DNA from: Actinomycetes bacterium
GTDB taxonomy: Bacteria > Actinomycetota > Acidimicrobiia > Acidimicrobiales > RAAP-2
Reading direction: 5' to 3'
DNA: 64,000 bases
Assembly: GCA_021791615.1 (NCBI GenBank)
Contig: JAJYWG010000183.1
Location: 3,532 to 67,531 of the forward strand
Shown: positions 17,088-25,545 of the stretch, one piece after another
Layout: each line of letters opens with the position of its first letter
Position numbering within the stretch: position 1 is the stretch's first letter
Made by a program: the position numbers and the translations under genes
Notes under the pieces: generated by a model
Databases searched by the model: none
Told to the model about the DNA's origin: nothing
Seen by the model: only the letters and a program-made list of their open reading frames with translations

Positions 17088-17914
17088 CAGTTCGCGTCCA
17101 GCAGCTTCGGATCGAGGAGCACCCGGGCCACACGGTGCACCGGACCGCCGAGGACCACCGGATCCAAGGGACCCGCACCGAGGGTCACCTCGAGCACCCC
17201 GCCGGGATTGCACACCCGTACGCGGTCCCCCACGAGGCCCCACGCACGTGCGGCGGCAGCGGCGGCGCAGCTCCCGGTGCCGCACGCGAGGGTCTCGCCC
17301 ACCCCGCGTTCCCAGACCCTGAGGAGCAGCTCGCCGGGAGCCTCCCCCGGAGCGATGAACTCCACGTTCGTTCCTCCGGGCGTCTCGGCGTCGAGGCGTG
17401 CCCCGACTCCGGCCACAGCCGGGTCGCTCGGGAGCGTCGGGCTCCACACGACGACGTGAGGGTTCCCGGCGTCGACCGCTCGTGCCCTGGCAGCGTCGGG
17501 CAGGTCGGTCCGCTCGCCGCCCAGGCGGACGACGCCCATGTCCACCGCCGCCCATGCCTGCGCGGGCCGGTAGCAAACGGTCTTCACGCCGGCAGCGGTC
17601 GCCACCGTCACCGTAGGGGGCGACGCCATCTGCACGTCGACGGCCGCCTGCACCAGGCAGCGGATGCCGTTCCCGCTCATCTCGGCCACGCTGCCGTCCG
17701 CGTTCCACAGTTCCATGGACACGTCGGCACCCTCTCGGGACCCGCCCAGCCGGATGAGCCCGTCGGCACCGACACCCCGGTGGCGGTCGCATACGGCCCG
17801 CACCATCTCGGCATCGATGCCGATCCGGCGCTCCGAGTCGGCGAGGACGAGGAAGTCGTTCCCGGCGCCCTCGTGCTTCGTGAGCTCCAGAGGTCTTTCG
17901 AGGTCGGCGTGCAC
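17087..17914 (-). CDS. dapF: Diaminopimelate epimerase
   Basis: This 275-residue protein has both catalytic cysteine motifs: EMSGNGIRCLVQAA and ETLACGTGSCAAAAAARAWG. The N-terminal LTKHEGAGNDFLVL and the RHRGVGADGLI segment are also diagnostic. It converts LL- to meso-diaminopimelate for lysine and peptidoglycan. GTG 17914 is the only sensible start after the miaA stop. GGAGGA directly abuts it, which is closer than ideal. It sits 25 bases downstream of miaA and overlaps hflX by one base. Confidence 0.94.
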   Translation of the reverse strand: MHADLERPLELTKHEGAGNDFLVLADSERRIGIDAEMVRAVCDRHRGVGADGLIRLGGSREGADVSMELWNADGSVAEMSGNGIRCLVQAAVDVQMASPPTVTVATAAGVKTVCYRPAQAWAAVDMGVVRLGGERTDLPDAARARAVDAGNPHVVVWSPTLPSDPAVAGVGARLDAETPGGTNVEFIAPGEAPGELLLRVWERGVGETLACGTGSCAAAAAARAWGLVGDRVRVCNPGGVLEVTLGAGPLDPVVLGGPVHRVARVLLDPKLLDAN

Positions 17915-17939
17915 TCCTCCAGTCTCGCGCTCGCCGCTC

Positions 17940-18899
17940 TCACCCCGCGCGGCCAGTCCCCTGGCCGGCAAGCCGGCAACGATCGAGCACCTCGCCCACG
18001 CGCTCGACGGCATCTTCGCCCGGAACCAGCCACTCGATGCGCGGATCCCGGCGGAACCAGGACCACTGGCGCCTGGCCAGCGCACGGGTCCGCCGGATGG
18101 CTTCGTCGACACACTCCTCGAGCGCCACCCCGCGCTCGAGATGGGCGAGGACCTCGCGGTAGCCGAGCGCCTGGCGAGCCGTGCGAGAAAGGCCGCCTTC
18201 CCCGCCGGCAAGGCGCCTGACCTCTTCCACCAGCCCCTCGTCCATCCACCGGCGCATCCGATCCTCGATCCGCCGGTCCACGAGCTCGGGGTCGAACGGA
18301 ATGCCGAGCATGGCAGTGCCGACCGGCCGGTACGACTCGAGCCCTGGGCCAAACGAAGAGAACGGGCGCCCGGAGCCCAGCGTGACTTCGAGCGCCCGCA
18401 CGATGCGCCGCCGATTGCCCGGACCGATCCGCGAAGCCGCCAGCGGATCGGCAACCTCCAGGCGCTGGTAGAGACGGACGAGACCCCCTGGGAGGTCGGC
18501 TTCGTGCTCCAGGCGGGACGCCACCTCGGGCCAGCGTCCCGGCAGCGCCAGCCCGTCCACCACCGATCGCAGGTAGAGCCCGGTGCCACCGACCAACAGG
18601 GCCAGGTGCCGTCGGGCGGCAATGCTCACGAGGGCGCGCCGGGCGAGACGCTGGTAGTCGGCCACCGTGAACTCCTCGGAAGGGTCTGCGACATCGACCA
18701 AGTGGTGAGGTACGGCCCGGCGGACCGGCTCTGACGGCTTGGCCGTCGCCACGTCCATCCCCCGGTACACGCTCATCGAGTCCACCGAGACGATCTCGAC
18801 CCACGGACGGACACGGGCGACGGCCAGCGCCACGTCGGATTTGCCCGAGGCAGTGGTCCCGACCAGCGCGAGCGCCGCGACCTCCGGCGGCGCCTCCAC
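17940..18899 (-). CDS. miaA: tRNA dimethylallyltransferase
   Basis: This 319-residue protein has P-loop LVGTTASGKSDVALA, VSVDSMSVYRGMDVATAKPS, HHLVDVADPSEEFTVADY and LVGGTGLYLRSVVDGL, all standard MiaA motifs, with RQWSWFRRDPRIEWL near the end. It transfers dimethylallyl to A37 of tRNAs reading UNN codons, and MiaB then thiolates the product. The start GTG 18899 is 2 bases after the miaB stop. The frame continues upstream under miaB without an earlier plausible start. Confidence 0.96.
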   Translation of the reverse strand: MEAPPEVAALALVGTTASGKSDVALAVARVRPWVEIVSVDSMSVYRGMDVATAKPSEPVRRAVPHHLVDVADPSEEFTVADYQRLARRALVSIAARRHLALLVGGTGLYLRSVVDGLALPGRWPEVASRLEHEADLPGGLVRLYQRLEVADPLAASRIGPGNRRRIVRALEVTLGSGRPFSSFGPGLESYRPVGTAMLGIPFDPELVDRRIEDRMRRWMDEGLVEEVRRLAGGEGGLSRTARQALGYREVLAHLERGVALEECVDEAIRRTRALARRQWSWFRRDPRIEWLVPGEDAVERVGEVLDRCRLAGQGTGRAG

Positions 18900-18901
18900 G
18901 C

Positions 18902-20335
18902 TCAGCCGGCCGCCACCGGGATCCTCGTACGATGCCGCGGACGCGAGGTCACCCGTACCAGCGACCCGCTCAGATGGTGCGCCCCTGCCTTGTGCACCGA
19001 CACGTCGGCGAACGTCCCCACCGGCACGCCGCCGGCGCCCTCGGCCGAGAAGTGCACCAGCTTGCCTTGGGCGGTCCGGCCGGTGACCAGGGAGGGCTCG
19101 CGCCGGTTCGCGCCTTCGACCAGGACCTCTTCGACCCGGCCCACCCGGGCGCGGTGGCGGGCGAGCGCCGAGCGCTCGACCACGACCCGCAGCCTCTCGA
19201 AACGCTCCGAGACGACGGCCGGGTCGACGGCAAGGTCGGCCATGGCGGCTGCTCTGGTCCCTGGACGCGGCGAGTAGATGAACGTGTAGGCACTGTCGTA
19301 CCCGGCTTCGGCGACCACGGCCAGCGTCTCGGCAAAGTCCTCTTCGGACTCCCCTGGGAACCCGACGATCACGTCCGTAGTGACCGCCAGGTCTGGGATC
19401 GCCGCGCGCGCTGCGTCCAGGCGTTCGAGGTAACGCCGGGCCGTGTAGCCGCGTCGCATGGCCACCAGCACCCGATCGCTCCCGGCCTGGAGCGGGAGGT
19501 GGAGCTGGGGGCAGACGGCCTCCACTTCGGCCATCGCAGCGATCGTCTCGGACCGCAGGTCCTTTGGATGCGGGCTGGTGAAGCGCACGCGGCGGATCCC
19601 CTCCACGCCGCCGACGGCCCGCAGGAGCTCGGCGAACAGCGGCCGGCGGCGGGTGATGTCGCGTCCGTAGGAGTTCACGTTCTGCCCGAGCAGGGTCACC
19701 TCGACGACACCGCGCGCCGCAAGTTGCCGCACCTCCCCGACGATGTCCTCCATCGGTCTGCTGACTTCGGGGCCGCGGACCGATGGGACGATGCAGAACG
19801 CGCACGAGTTGTCGCAGCCGGTCTGGATGGTGACCCAGGCGGCGTGAGGCAGCCCGCGGCGGGTCTGGGGGGCTGCCACGGCCGATGTCCCGATCGCGCC
19901 GACGTGAGCCGCCGCAGCCGGCTCAGGTGTGGGTCGGGCGGCCATCCCCGCCTCGACGATCTCCACCAGCGGGCCCTGGCGTGCCGCCGCCCGCAGCAGT
20001 TCGGGTGCGCGCTCGAGGTTATGGGTGCCGAAGACGACGTCGACGTGTGCAGCCCGCTGCCTCACCAGCTCACGGTCCTTCTGGGCCAGGCAGCCGCATA
20101 CGGCGATCTGCATGCCCGGCTTGGCGTCGCGCAAGGATTTGAGCTGGCCGAGATGGCCGTAGAGCCGGTTGTCGGCGTTCTCGCGAATGCAGCAGGTATT
20201 GAGGAGCACCACGTCCGCGTCGCCGATGTCGTCGGCGGGCTCGAGGCCGTCGGCGACCAGCAGCGCGGCCAGCCGCTCCGAGTCGTGCTCGTTCATCTGG
20301 CAGCCGAACGTGCGGATGGCGAATTTCCGGGCCAC
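18902..20335 (-). CDS. miaB: tRNA-2-methylthio-N6-dimethylallyladenosine synthase
   Basis: This 477-residue radical-SAM methylthiotransferase has the N-terminal UPF0004 domain (RTFGCQMNEHDSERL, LLNTCCIRENADN, VCGCLAQKD), the radical SAM cluster CDNSCAFCIVPSVRG, LLGQNVNSYG, and a C-terminal TRAM domain. The last about 30 residues (HHLSGSLVRVTSRPRHRTRI) are charged. It acts after MiaA on tRNA A37, and the order miaB-miaA matches that chemistry. It is preceded by a 114-bp gap with the 19-bp repeats and then thrB. Confidence 0.96.
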   Translation of the reverse strand: MARKFAIRTFGCQMNEHDSERLAALLVADGLEPADDIGDADVVLLNTCCIRENADNRLYGHLGQLKSLRDAKPGMQIAVCGCLAQKDRELVRQRAAHVDVVFGTHNLERAPELLRAAARQGPLVEIVEAGMAARPTPEPAAAAHVGAIGTSAVAAPQTRRGLPHAAWVTIQTGCDNSCAFCIVPSVRGPEVSRPMEDIVGEVRQLAARGVVEVTLLGQNVNSYGRDITRRRPLFAELLRAVGGVEGIRRVRFTSPHPKDLRSETIAAMAEVEAVCPQLHLPLQAGSDRVLVAMRRGYTARRYLERLDAARAAIPDLAVTTDVIVGFPGESEEDFAETLAVVAEAGYDSAYTFIYSPRPGTRAAAMADLAVDPAVVSERFERLRVVVERSALARHRARVGRVEEVLVEGANRREPSLVTGRTAQGKLVHFSAEGAGGVPVGTFADVSVHKAGAHHLSGSLVRVTSRPRHRTRIPVAAG

Positions 20336-20385
20336 CTGGGCATCCTACGCCCGGCGGGAGGGATGCCGACCCATCTGCGCCCGGT

Positions 20386-20461
20386 GGCGCGTTCAGCGGT
20401 CGGCGGCGCGTTCAGCGGTCGGCGGCGCGTTCAGCGGTCGGCGGCGCGTTCAGCGGTCGGC
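20386..20461. repeat. 19-bp tandem repeat, four perfect copies, covering the thrB stop codon
   Basis: Units are 20386-20404, 20405-20423, 20424-20442 and 20443-20461, each GGCGCGTTCAGCGGTCGGC. The copy nearest thrB contains its last codons and stop (Ala-Asp-Arg-stop on the minus strand), so the gene end has been duplicated three times into the spacer before miaB. No spacer variation is present, so it is not a CRISPR array. Confidence 0.92.
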
Positions 20462-21445
20462 GGCGCGCCAGGCGTCGAAGTCGAAGACCCGGCGATCCCC
20501 TCCGGGCTCGGTGCCGGGCGACTCACCCTGGCCGCCCTCCGAGCGCACCTCCGCGTCCGTCATTGTCTCGGCGATCTCGACGTTCTCCAGGCGGGCTTCG
20601 TCACCGGTCACCAGACCGATCCGGTCAGGATGCAGCACGAGCACCTCACCGGGCACGCTCGCTTCGACCAAGCCTTCCCGTGCGGCCCGGCGAACGGCCG
20701 GTGCCTCTGTCCGGGTGCAGATGCCGAGAAGCGTCGGGCCGGCTCCCGACCAGCAGACGGCCCGAGCCCCCCCGCCGAGCAGGCTGCTCAGGAGCATCGG
20801 CGCCTCGGGGAACAAGGGGCTGCGGTAGTCCTGGTGCAGCCGGTCCTCGGCCGCTTCTCTCACGAGCACCCGATGGTCGGCCAGCCCGGCGAGGAGCATC
20901 CCAAGCCGTCCCAGGTTGAACGCTGCCGCCTCGCGGGAGACCTGTGCGGGGAGGACCTGGCGAGCCTTTGCGGTCGGCAGGCTCCGTTCGGGCACGACGG
21001 CGACGAGGACCAGCGCCGGATCGATCGGCATCTTGGCGACGCGAACCGCACCGCGCACCATGCCGGCGACCACCAGCCCACCGACGACGCTTGCCGCGGC
21101 GTTCTCAGGATGGCCGTCCACGTGGGCGGCAACAGCCAGGGGGTCCCGGGAACCGGCGGCGGCAGCGGCAGCGGCAGCCAGAGCTGCCGAAGAACCGAGA
21201 CCCCTTGCAACCGGTACCTGCGATCGGACCGTGATGGCGAGCCGGTCGTGGCCGACCACGTCCATCGCGACCCGGGCGGCCAGATGACCGGCATCGTCGG
21301 ACATGCCGGCGCCCTCGCCCTCGCTCCGGACGATCAGCCGCGCGGCCGGCTCGACTTCTACCTCGACGTACCTGTCCACGGCGAGGGCCAAGGCGTCGAA
21401 CCCCGGGCCGAGGTTGGCGGCAGAAGCGGGGGCCCGGGCACGCAT
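20450..21445 (-). CDS. thrB: Homoserine kinase (GHMP family)
   Basis: This 331-residue protein begins MRARAPASAANLGPGFDAL, the ThrB substrate/ATP loop, followed by the GHMP phosphate loop PVARGLGSSAALAAA and a C-terminal SGAGPTLLGI. DGHPENAAASVVGGL matches the ThrB segment that holds homoserine. It phosphorylates homoserine on the way to threonine. The C-terminal 40 residues after GLVTGDEARLENVE are acidic and not part of the usual fold. It stands apart from hom and thrC, which are not in the window, lying between a D-Ala-D-Ala carboxypeptidase and miaB. Confidence 0.88.
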   Translation of the reverse strand: MRARAPASAANLGPGFDALALAVDRYVEVEVEPAARLIVRSEGEGAGMSDDAGHLAARVAMDVVGHDRLAITVRSQVPVARGLGSSAALAAAAAAAAGSRDPLAVAAHVDGHPENAAASVVGGLVVAGMVRGAVRVAKMPIDPALVLVAVVPERSLPTAKARQVLPAQVSREAAAFNLGRLGMLLAGLADHRVLVREAAEDRLHQDYRSPLFPEAPMLLSSLLGGGARAVCWSGAGPTLLGICTRTEAPAVRRAAREGLVEASVPGEVLVLHPDRIGLVTGDEARLENVEIAETMTDAEVRSEGGQGESPGTEPGGDRRVFDFDAWRAADR

Positions 21446-21481
21446 CAGCCCTCACAGTAGGCCGTCACGGGCGACTGGCGC

Positions 21482-22855
21482 TCAAAGACGCTCCGAGGTG
21501 CGCACCGGGAGCGCCACCTGCTGCTGGCCCAAGGTGAGCAGCACCGTGCCGACCGAGAAACCGGCTCGTGCCCCCAGCTTGGGCCGGTGGGTGACCACGA
21601 GGGTCTCGGTGACCTGCTGGCCGGGCATCGCCAGGACGGACCCGGCCGAGGCGACCACTCCGGGCACGTGCCGGTGGCCGAGACCGACGGTGGCCACCCG
21701 GTCTCCTGCCGAGAGGGGTTGGACGGCCTCGACCGCTGCGAGGGCGGCCTGTGCCAACCCGAGGTCGATCTCGCCGCAGCGTTGCAGCACGTTCGGCCCC
21801 TGCTGGGAGGTCACCACGGCCAGCGCCTCGACGCTCCGACCGTCCACAGACGACTCGTAGGCGAGGATGTCGCCTCCTCCGGCTGCTGTGGTGAACCCCG
21901 ATTTCACCCCCACGACACCGGGCACGCCTCCTGTGCTGCCCTGGAGCAGCGGCGTGTAGGTGGCGACCGTGCCGGCCACCGGCACGGTGTACGACGGCAT
22001 GCTCACCGCCTGGGCGAACGCCGGCTCCTCCATCGCCACCGTCGTGACCTTCAAGAGATCCGCCGCAGTCGAGACCGACTGGGGTGTGAACCCGCTGGCG
22101 TCGGCGTAGTGGGTCTGGGTCATCCCGAGCGCGGCCGCCGTCGCGTTCATCTTGGCCACGAACGCCCCGAGCGACCCGGCATCCCAACAGGCGAGTGCGT
22201 ACGCCAGGTCGTTCGCCGAATGGACGAGCATGGCATCGATCATCTGACGCTCGGTCAGGACCTCCCCGGCGGTCACCTCGACGCTCGACTGGTCGGTCAC
22301 GGTGTCTGTGGCGTAGTCGGCGGCGTCGGCCGGAGTGATCGTGATGTCAGGACCGGACTGGTCACCGGTGAGAGGGTGATCGCGCAAGACGATGTACGCG
22401 GTCATCACCTTGGTCATGCTGGCGATCGGCACGGGCTGCTCCGAACCGCTCTGGGTCGCATACCCGACGGTTGGGATGGCCACCGCAGCCTCCCCTGTCG
22501 CCGGCCATGGCAGGGACACCGGAGAGGACGGGACGCTGCGGGTCGCGGCCAAGTCCGGATGGACGGTCGCCACCAGGACCGCAGGTCGCGGGCTCGGCGA
22601 CATCAAGTTGACCGCAGGCACGCCCACGACGACGGCCAGCACTGCGAGCACCGCGGCACCCGCAACCGATCGCCGTACCGCAAGGCGGCGCCGGTCCGGC
22701 CTGGCGAGCCGGCTGTCCTGCCGCCCGTTCGATCGACGCGGACCTCGGACCCAGTCGACGTCGGGGTGCCCGAGACCAGAAGTTCTCCGCGGCTGACTGG
22801 ACCCGTTCCCGTAGGGTGGGCGACCGAAGCGATCGGGGCGCGTCTGGCGTGTCAT
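21482..22855 (-). CDS. Serine-type D-Ala-D-Ala carboxypeptidase (PBP5/DacA-like)
   Basis: This 457-residue protein has one N-terminal membrane segment (about 60-85, AVRRSVAGAAVLAVLAVVVG). The penicillin-binding motifs are SMTKVMTAY (Ser-x-x-Lys), SANDLAYALA (SxN) and KSGFTTAAGG (KTG variant). The C-terminal about 100 residues (after DLGLAQAALAAVEAV) form a beta-rich domain with RVATVGLG. It trims the terminal D-Ala of peptidoglycan pentapeptides outside the cell. The N-terminus is long and charged (TRQTRPDRFGRPPYGNG). It lies 30 bases after ftsK and 36 bases before thrB. Confidence 0.9.
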   Translation of the reverse strand: MTRQTRPDRFGRPPYGNGSSQPRRTSGLGHPDVDWVRGPRRSNGRQDSRLARPDRRRLAVRRSVAGAAVLAVLAVVVGVPAVNLMSPSPRPAVLVATVHPDLAATRSVPSSPVSLPWPATGEAAVAIPTVGYATQSGSEQPVPIASMTKVMTAYIVLRDHPLTGDQSGPDITITPADAADYATDTVTDQSSVEVTAGEVLTERQMIDAMLVHSANDLAYALACWDAGSLGAFVAKMNATAAALGMTQTHYADASGFTPQSVSTAADLLKVTTVAMEEPAFAQAVSMPSYTVPVAGTVATYTPLLQGSTGGVPGVVGVKSGFTTAAGGGDILAYESSVDGRSVEALAVVTSQQGPNVLQRCGEIDLGLAQAALAAVEAVQPLSAGDRVATVGLGHRHVPGVVASAGSVLAMPGQQVTETLVVTHRPKLGARAGFSVGTVLLTLGQQQVALPVRTSERL

Positions 22856-22885
22856 GGATCCATCGTCTTGCTTGCCTGCCCTCGC

Positions 22886-25468
22886 TCAGCGGGGACGGGA
22901 TTCCAGCTCTTCGACGGTCATGAGGACCGCCCGGGCTTTGGAGCCCTCGGAGGGACCGACCACGCCCCGCCTCTCCAAGAGGTCCATGAGGCGACCGGCC
23001 CGGGCGAATCCTACCCGTAACTTGCGCTGGAGCATCGACGTGGAGCCGCTCTGGCTCCGGACGACCAGCTCCATTGCCTCGCCCAGGAGCTCGTCGTCGT
23101 CGGCTGTGGCCCCTGGTGGTTCCAGCAGATCTGCGTCCACGCCGTCGACGACGGTCACCGGCTCCGAGACGCCGCCCTGGCGTCGCCAATGGGCCACGAC
23201 CGCTCGTACCTCTGCCTCGGAGACCCACGGTCCCTGGAGACGGATCGGGTTGCTGGAGGACGCGGTCACCAGGAGCATGTCGCCCTTTCCCACGAGACGT
23301 TCGGCCCCCGGCTGGTCCAGGATGACCCTGCTGTCGGCAAGCGAAGACACCGAGAACGCCATGCGGCTCGGGACGTTGGCCTTGATGACACCGGTGATGA
23401 CGTCGACCGAAGGGCGTTGGGTGGCCAGCACCAGGTGGATGCCGACCGCCCGGGCCATCTGGGCAATCCGGCACACCGAGTCTTCGACGTCCCGGGCGGC
23501 CACCATCATGAGATCGTTCAGCTCGTCGACAACGACAAGGATGTACGGGAGGCGTTCGGGTGGTGGCTCGTCGGACACCGATCCACCTCCTCCACCGACC
23601 GGGGCCTCGTTCACACCTGTGCTCGCCGGAACCGGGCTGGCCAGGTCGCCCAGTTCTGCCAGCTCGCCCTGGTCTGCCAGCTCGCCCTCGTCTGCCAGCT
23701 CGCCCAGTACCGCCGGGTCCGTCAGCTCGGCTTGCTCCCCCGACTCCGCCGGCTCGGCCAGCTCGATGACGTCGTTGTAGCTCGTGATGTCACGAGCGCC
23801 GCAGGCGGCCAGGACGTCGTAGCGCCGCTCCATCTCCTTCACCGCCCAGGCGAGGGCGTTCGCCGCCTTCTTCGGGTCCACGACGACGGGGGCAAGAAGA
23901 TGTGGCAGGCCGTTGTACTGCCCGAGCTCGACCCGCTTGGGGTCGACAAGGATCATCCGCACCTCGTCGGGCGTCGAGCGCATGAGGATCGACGTCACGA
24001 GGGAGTTGATGCAGGAGGACTTCCCGGCTCCGGTGGCGCCCGAGATGAGCACGTGGGGCATCTCGGCCACATTCGCCATGTACGGTCGCCCGGCGATGTC
24101 TCGGCCCAGTGCCACTTCGAGAGGGTGCCGGGCATCGGCTGCCTCGGCAGAGCTCAGGATGTCGCCCAGGCAGACGAGCTGGCGACGCCGGTTGGGGACT
24201 TCGACACCGATCGCCGACTTGCCGGGGATCGGAGCCAGGATGCGCACGTCCGAGGAGGCCATTGCGTAGGCGATGTCCTTGGAAAGACTGGTGACCCGCG
24301 CGACCTTCACCCCGGGTCCGAGCTCGAGCTCGAACCGGGTGACGGTCGGACCCACCGTGCGTCCCACCAGACGGGTGTCGACGCCGTGCGCGGCGAGAGC
24401 CGCCACCAGGTCCGAGCCGGCCTCGTCGAGCTGCCGCTCGTCCATCCGATGGTTGGCCGACCGCTGGAGGATCTCGATCGGCGGCAGTTTCCACTGCCCG
24501 GGCTCACGGCCGCGCTCCCCACCAAGGCTGCCGTCACCGGACTGCGCGCCCGAGGCGAGGCTCGCGGTCTCACCGGCCCCGACCCCGGCCACCCCCAAGT
24601 GGTCCGGCCCGCCCTCCGTAACAGCGTCGGGCGCGACCTCGCGGCCGTGCTCGGGGTCGGGGTCGGGGTCGGGGTCGAGAGCGCGCACGAGCGGTGGTGG
24701 GAGGTCAAGGTCGCTCTCGAACGGCTGCCGGCCTGCAGGACTCGGGGACGGCGCCTCGCCCTCGGCGCGCCCTGCCCGGTGCGCCGGTGTCCCGCCCCAC
24801 CAACCCACCAGCCGGTGCCCGGCAACGGTGAGCCCCCTGCCGGCACGGCGCGCCAATTCGGACAGTGGCACACCGGTCGACAGGACGGTCCCGGCGGTCG
24901 CGAGGGCGACCAGCACGACCACCGCGCCAGCCGTTCCCAATCCCAGTTCGAGCGGTCGGCCGACACCGGCACCGATCCATCCACCGGCGGCTCGGAGCGG
25001 GCCGAGCGCCCCACCCAGGCGTGGTGAGCCGCCGGCCAGCTCGGCGAGACCGCTCACCGCGACGATCCCGACCACCGCCCCGATCCCGGCACGCGTCGGT
25101 TCGAGCCGGTGGCGCCCGGCCACGACGACCGAGCCCGCGACAACGAGCACCGGCGGGAGCAGAAACCTCGTCCACCCGACGATCGCACCGAGCCCCAGGT
25201 CGACATCGCGGCCCACCGAGCCGGCCGCGGCGCCGTAGACGGCAAGCCCCAAGAGCACCCCGAGGGTCACCATCGCGATCGCCCAGACGTCGGTTGCCAA
25301 GTCCGAGAACAGACCCCCGCGCTCTGGAGCCGGCTCTGGCCGAGACCGCCGGCCGCTCCCGGCCGTCCGAGCCTTCGCCGGCGGTGTGGCGCGGTTCCGT
25401 CCAGCACGCTTGGAAGCCGGTCGCGACCCGCTGCGCCCGTGCGTCGCCCGGCTTTTCGTCGTCACCAC
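22886..25468 (-). CDS. ftsK: DNA translocase FtsK/SpoIIIE
   Basis: This 860-residue translocase has four membrane segments between about 55 and 205 (starting AIAMVTLGVLLGLAVYG), a long linker, then the motor: LISGATGAGKSSCINSLV (Walker A), RMILVDPKRVELGQYNGLPH and ILVVVDELNDLMMVA (Walker B). The C-terminal gamma winged helix is LRVGFARAGRLMDLLERRGVVG. The linker contains a DPDPDPDP run from a GGGGTC hexamer repeat near 24650. A second low-complexity insert inside the motor (GELADEGELADQGELAELG, bases about 23640-23770) is unusual for the family and probably forms a loop. The protein pumps chromosome ends at the septum. It follows RNase J by 77 bases. Confidence 0.95.
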   Translation of the reverse strand: MVTTKSRATHGRSGSRPASKRAGRNRATPPAKARTAGSGRRSRPEPAPERGGLFSDLATDVWAIAMVTLGVLLGLAVYGAAAGSVGRDVDLGLGAIVGWTRFLLPPVLVVAGSVVVAGRHRLEPTRAGIGAVVGIVAVSGLAELAGGSPRLGGALGPLRAAGGWIGAGVGRPLELGLGTAGAVVVLVALATAGTVLSTGVPLSELARRAGRGLTVAGHRLVGWWGGTPAHRAGRAEGEAPSPSPAGRQPFESDLDLPPPLVRALDPDPDPDPEHGREVAPDAVTEGGPDHLGVAGVGAGETASLASGAQSGDGSLGGERGREPGQWKLPPIEILQRSANHRMDERQLDEAGSDLVAALAAHGVDTRLVGRTVGPTVTRFELELGPGVKVARVTSLSKDIAYAMASSDVRILAPIPGKSAIGVEVPNRRRQLVCLGDILSSAEAADARHPLEVALGRDIAGRPYMANVAEMPHVLISGATGAGKSSCINSLVTSILMRSTPDEVRMILVDPKRVELGQYNGLPHLLAPVVVDPKKAANALAWAVKEMERRYDVLAACGARDITSYNDVIELAEPAESGEQAELTDPAVLGELADEGELADQGELAELGDLASPVPASTGVNEAPVGGGGGSVSDEPPPERLPYILVVVDELNDLMMVAARDVEDSVCRIAQMARAVGIHLVLATQRPSVDVITGVIKANVPSRMAFSVSSLADSRVILDQPGAERLVGKGDMLLVTASSSNPIRLQGPWVSEAEVRAVVAHWRRQGGVSEPVTVVDGVDADLLEPPGATADDDELLGEAMELVVRSQSGSTSMLQRKLRVGFARAGRLMDLLERRGVVGPSEGSKARAVLMTVEELESRPR

Positions 25469-25545
25469 AACGTTCTCACGATACCGCTCGAGACCCCCTC
25501 CGAGGTGGACTTCCGGGAACGGACGTCCTGAGGCGAGTGTTCCGG

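Noticed and set aside
17940..19805. 621-codon version of miaA
   Set aside because: The upstream 300 codons lie under miaB and are low-complexity Arg/Gly/Pro; the P-loop follows GTG 18899 directly.
20386..20461. Repeat array resembling CRISPR
   Set aside because: The units are directly adjacent with no spacers, only 19 bp, and no cas genes are present.
18932..21460. 842-codon plus-strand open frame
   Set aside because: It is antisense to miaB, miaA and thrB, which have clear motifs. Its translation has no domain features and the Arg/His/Pro-rich look of GC-rich antisense frames.
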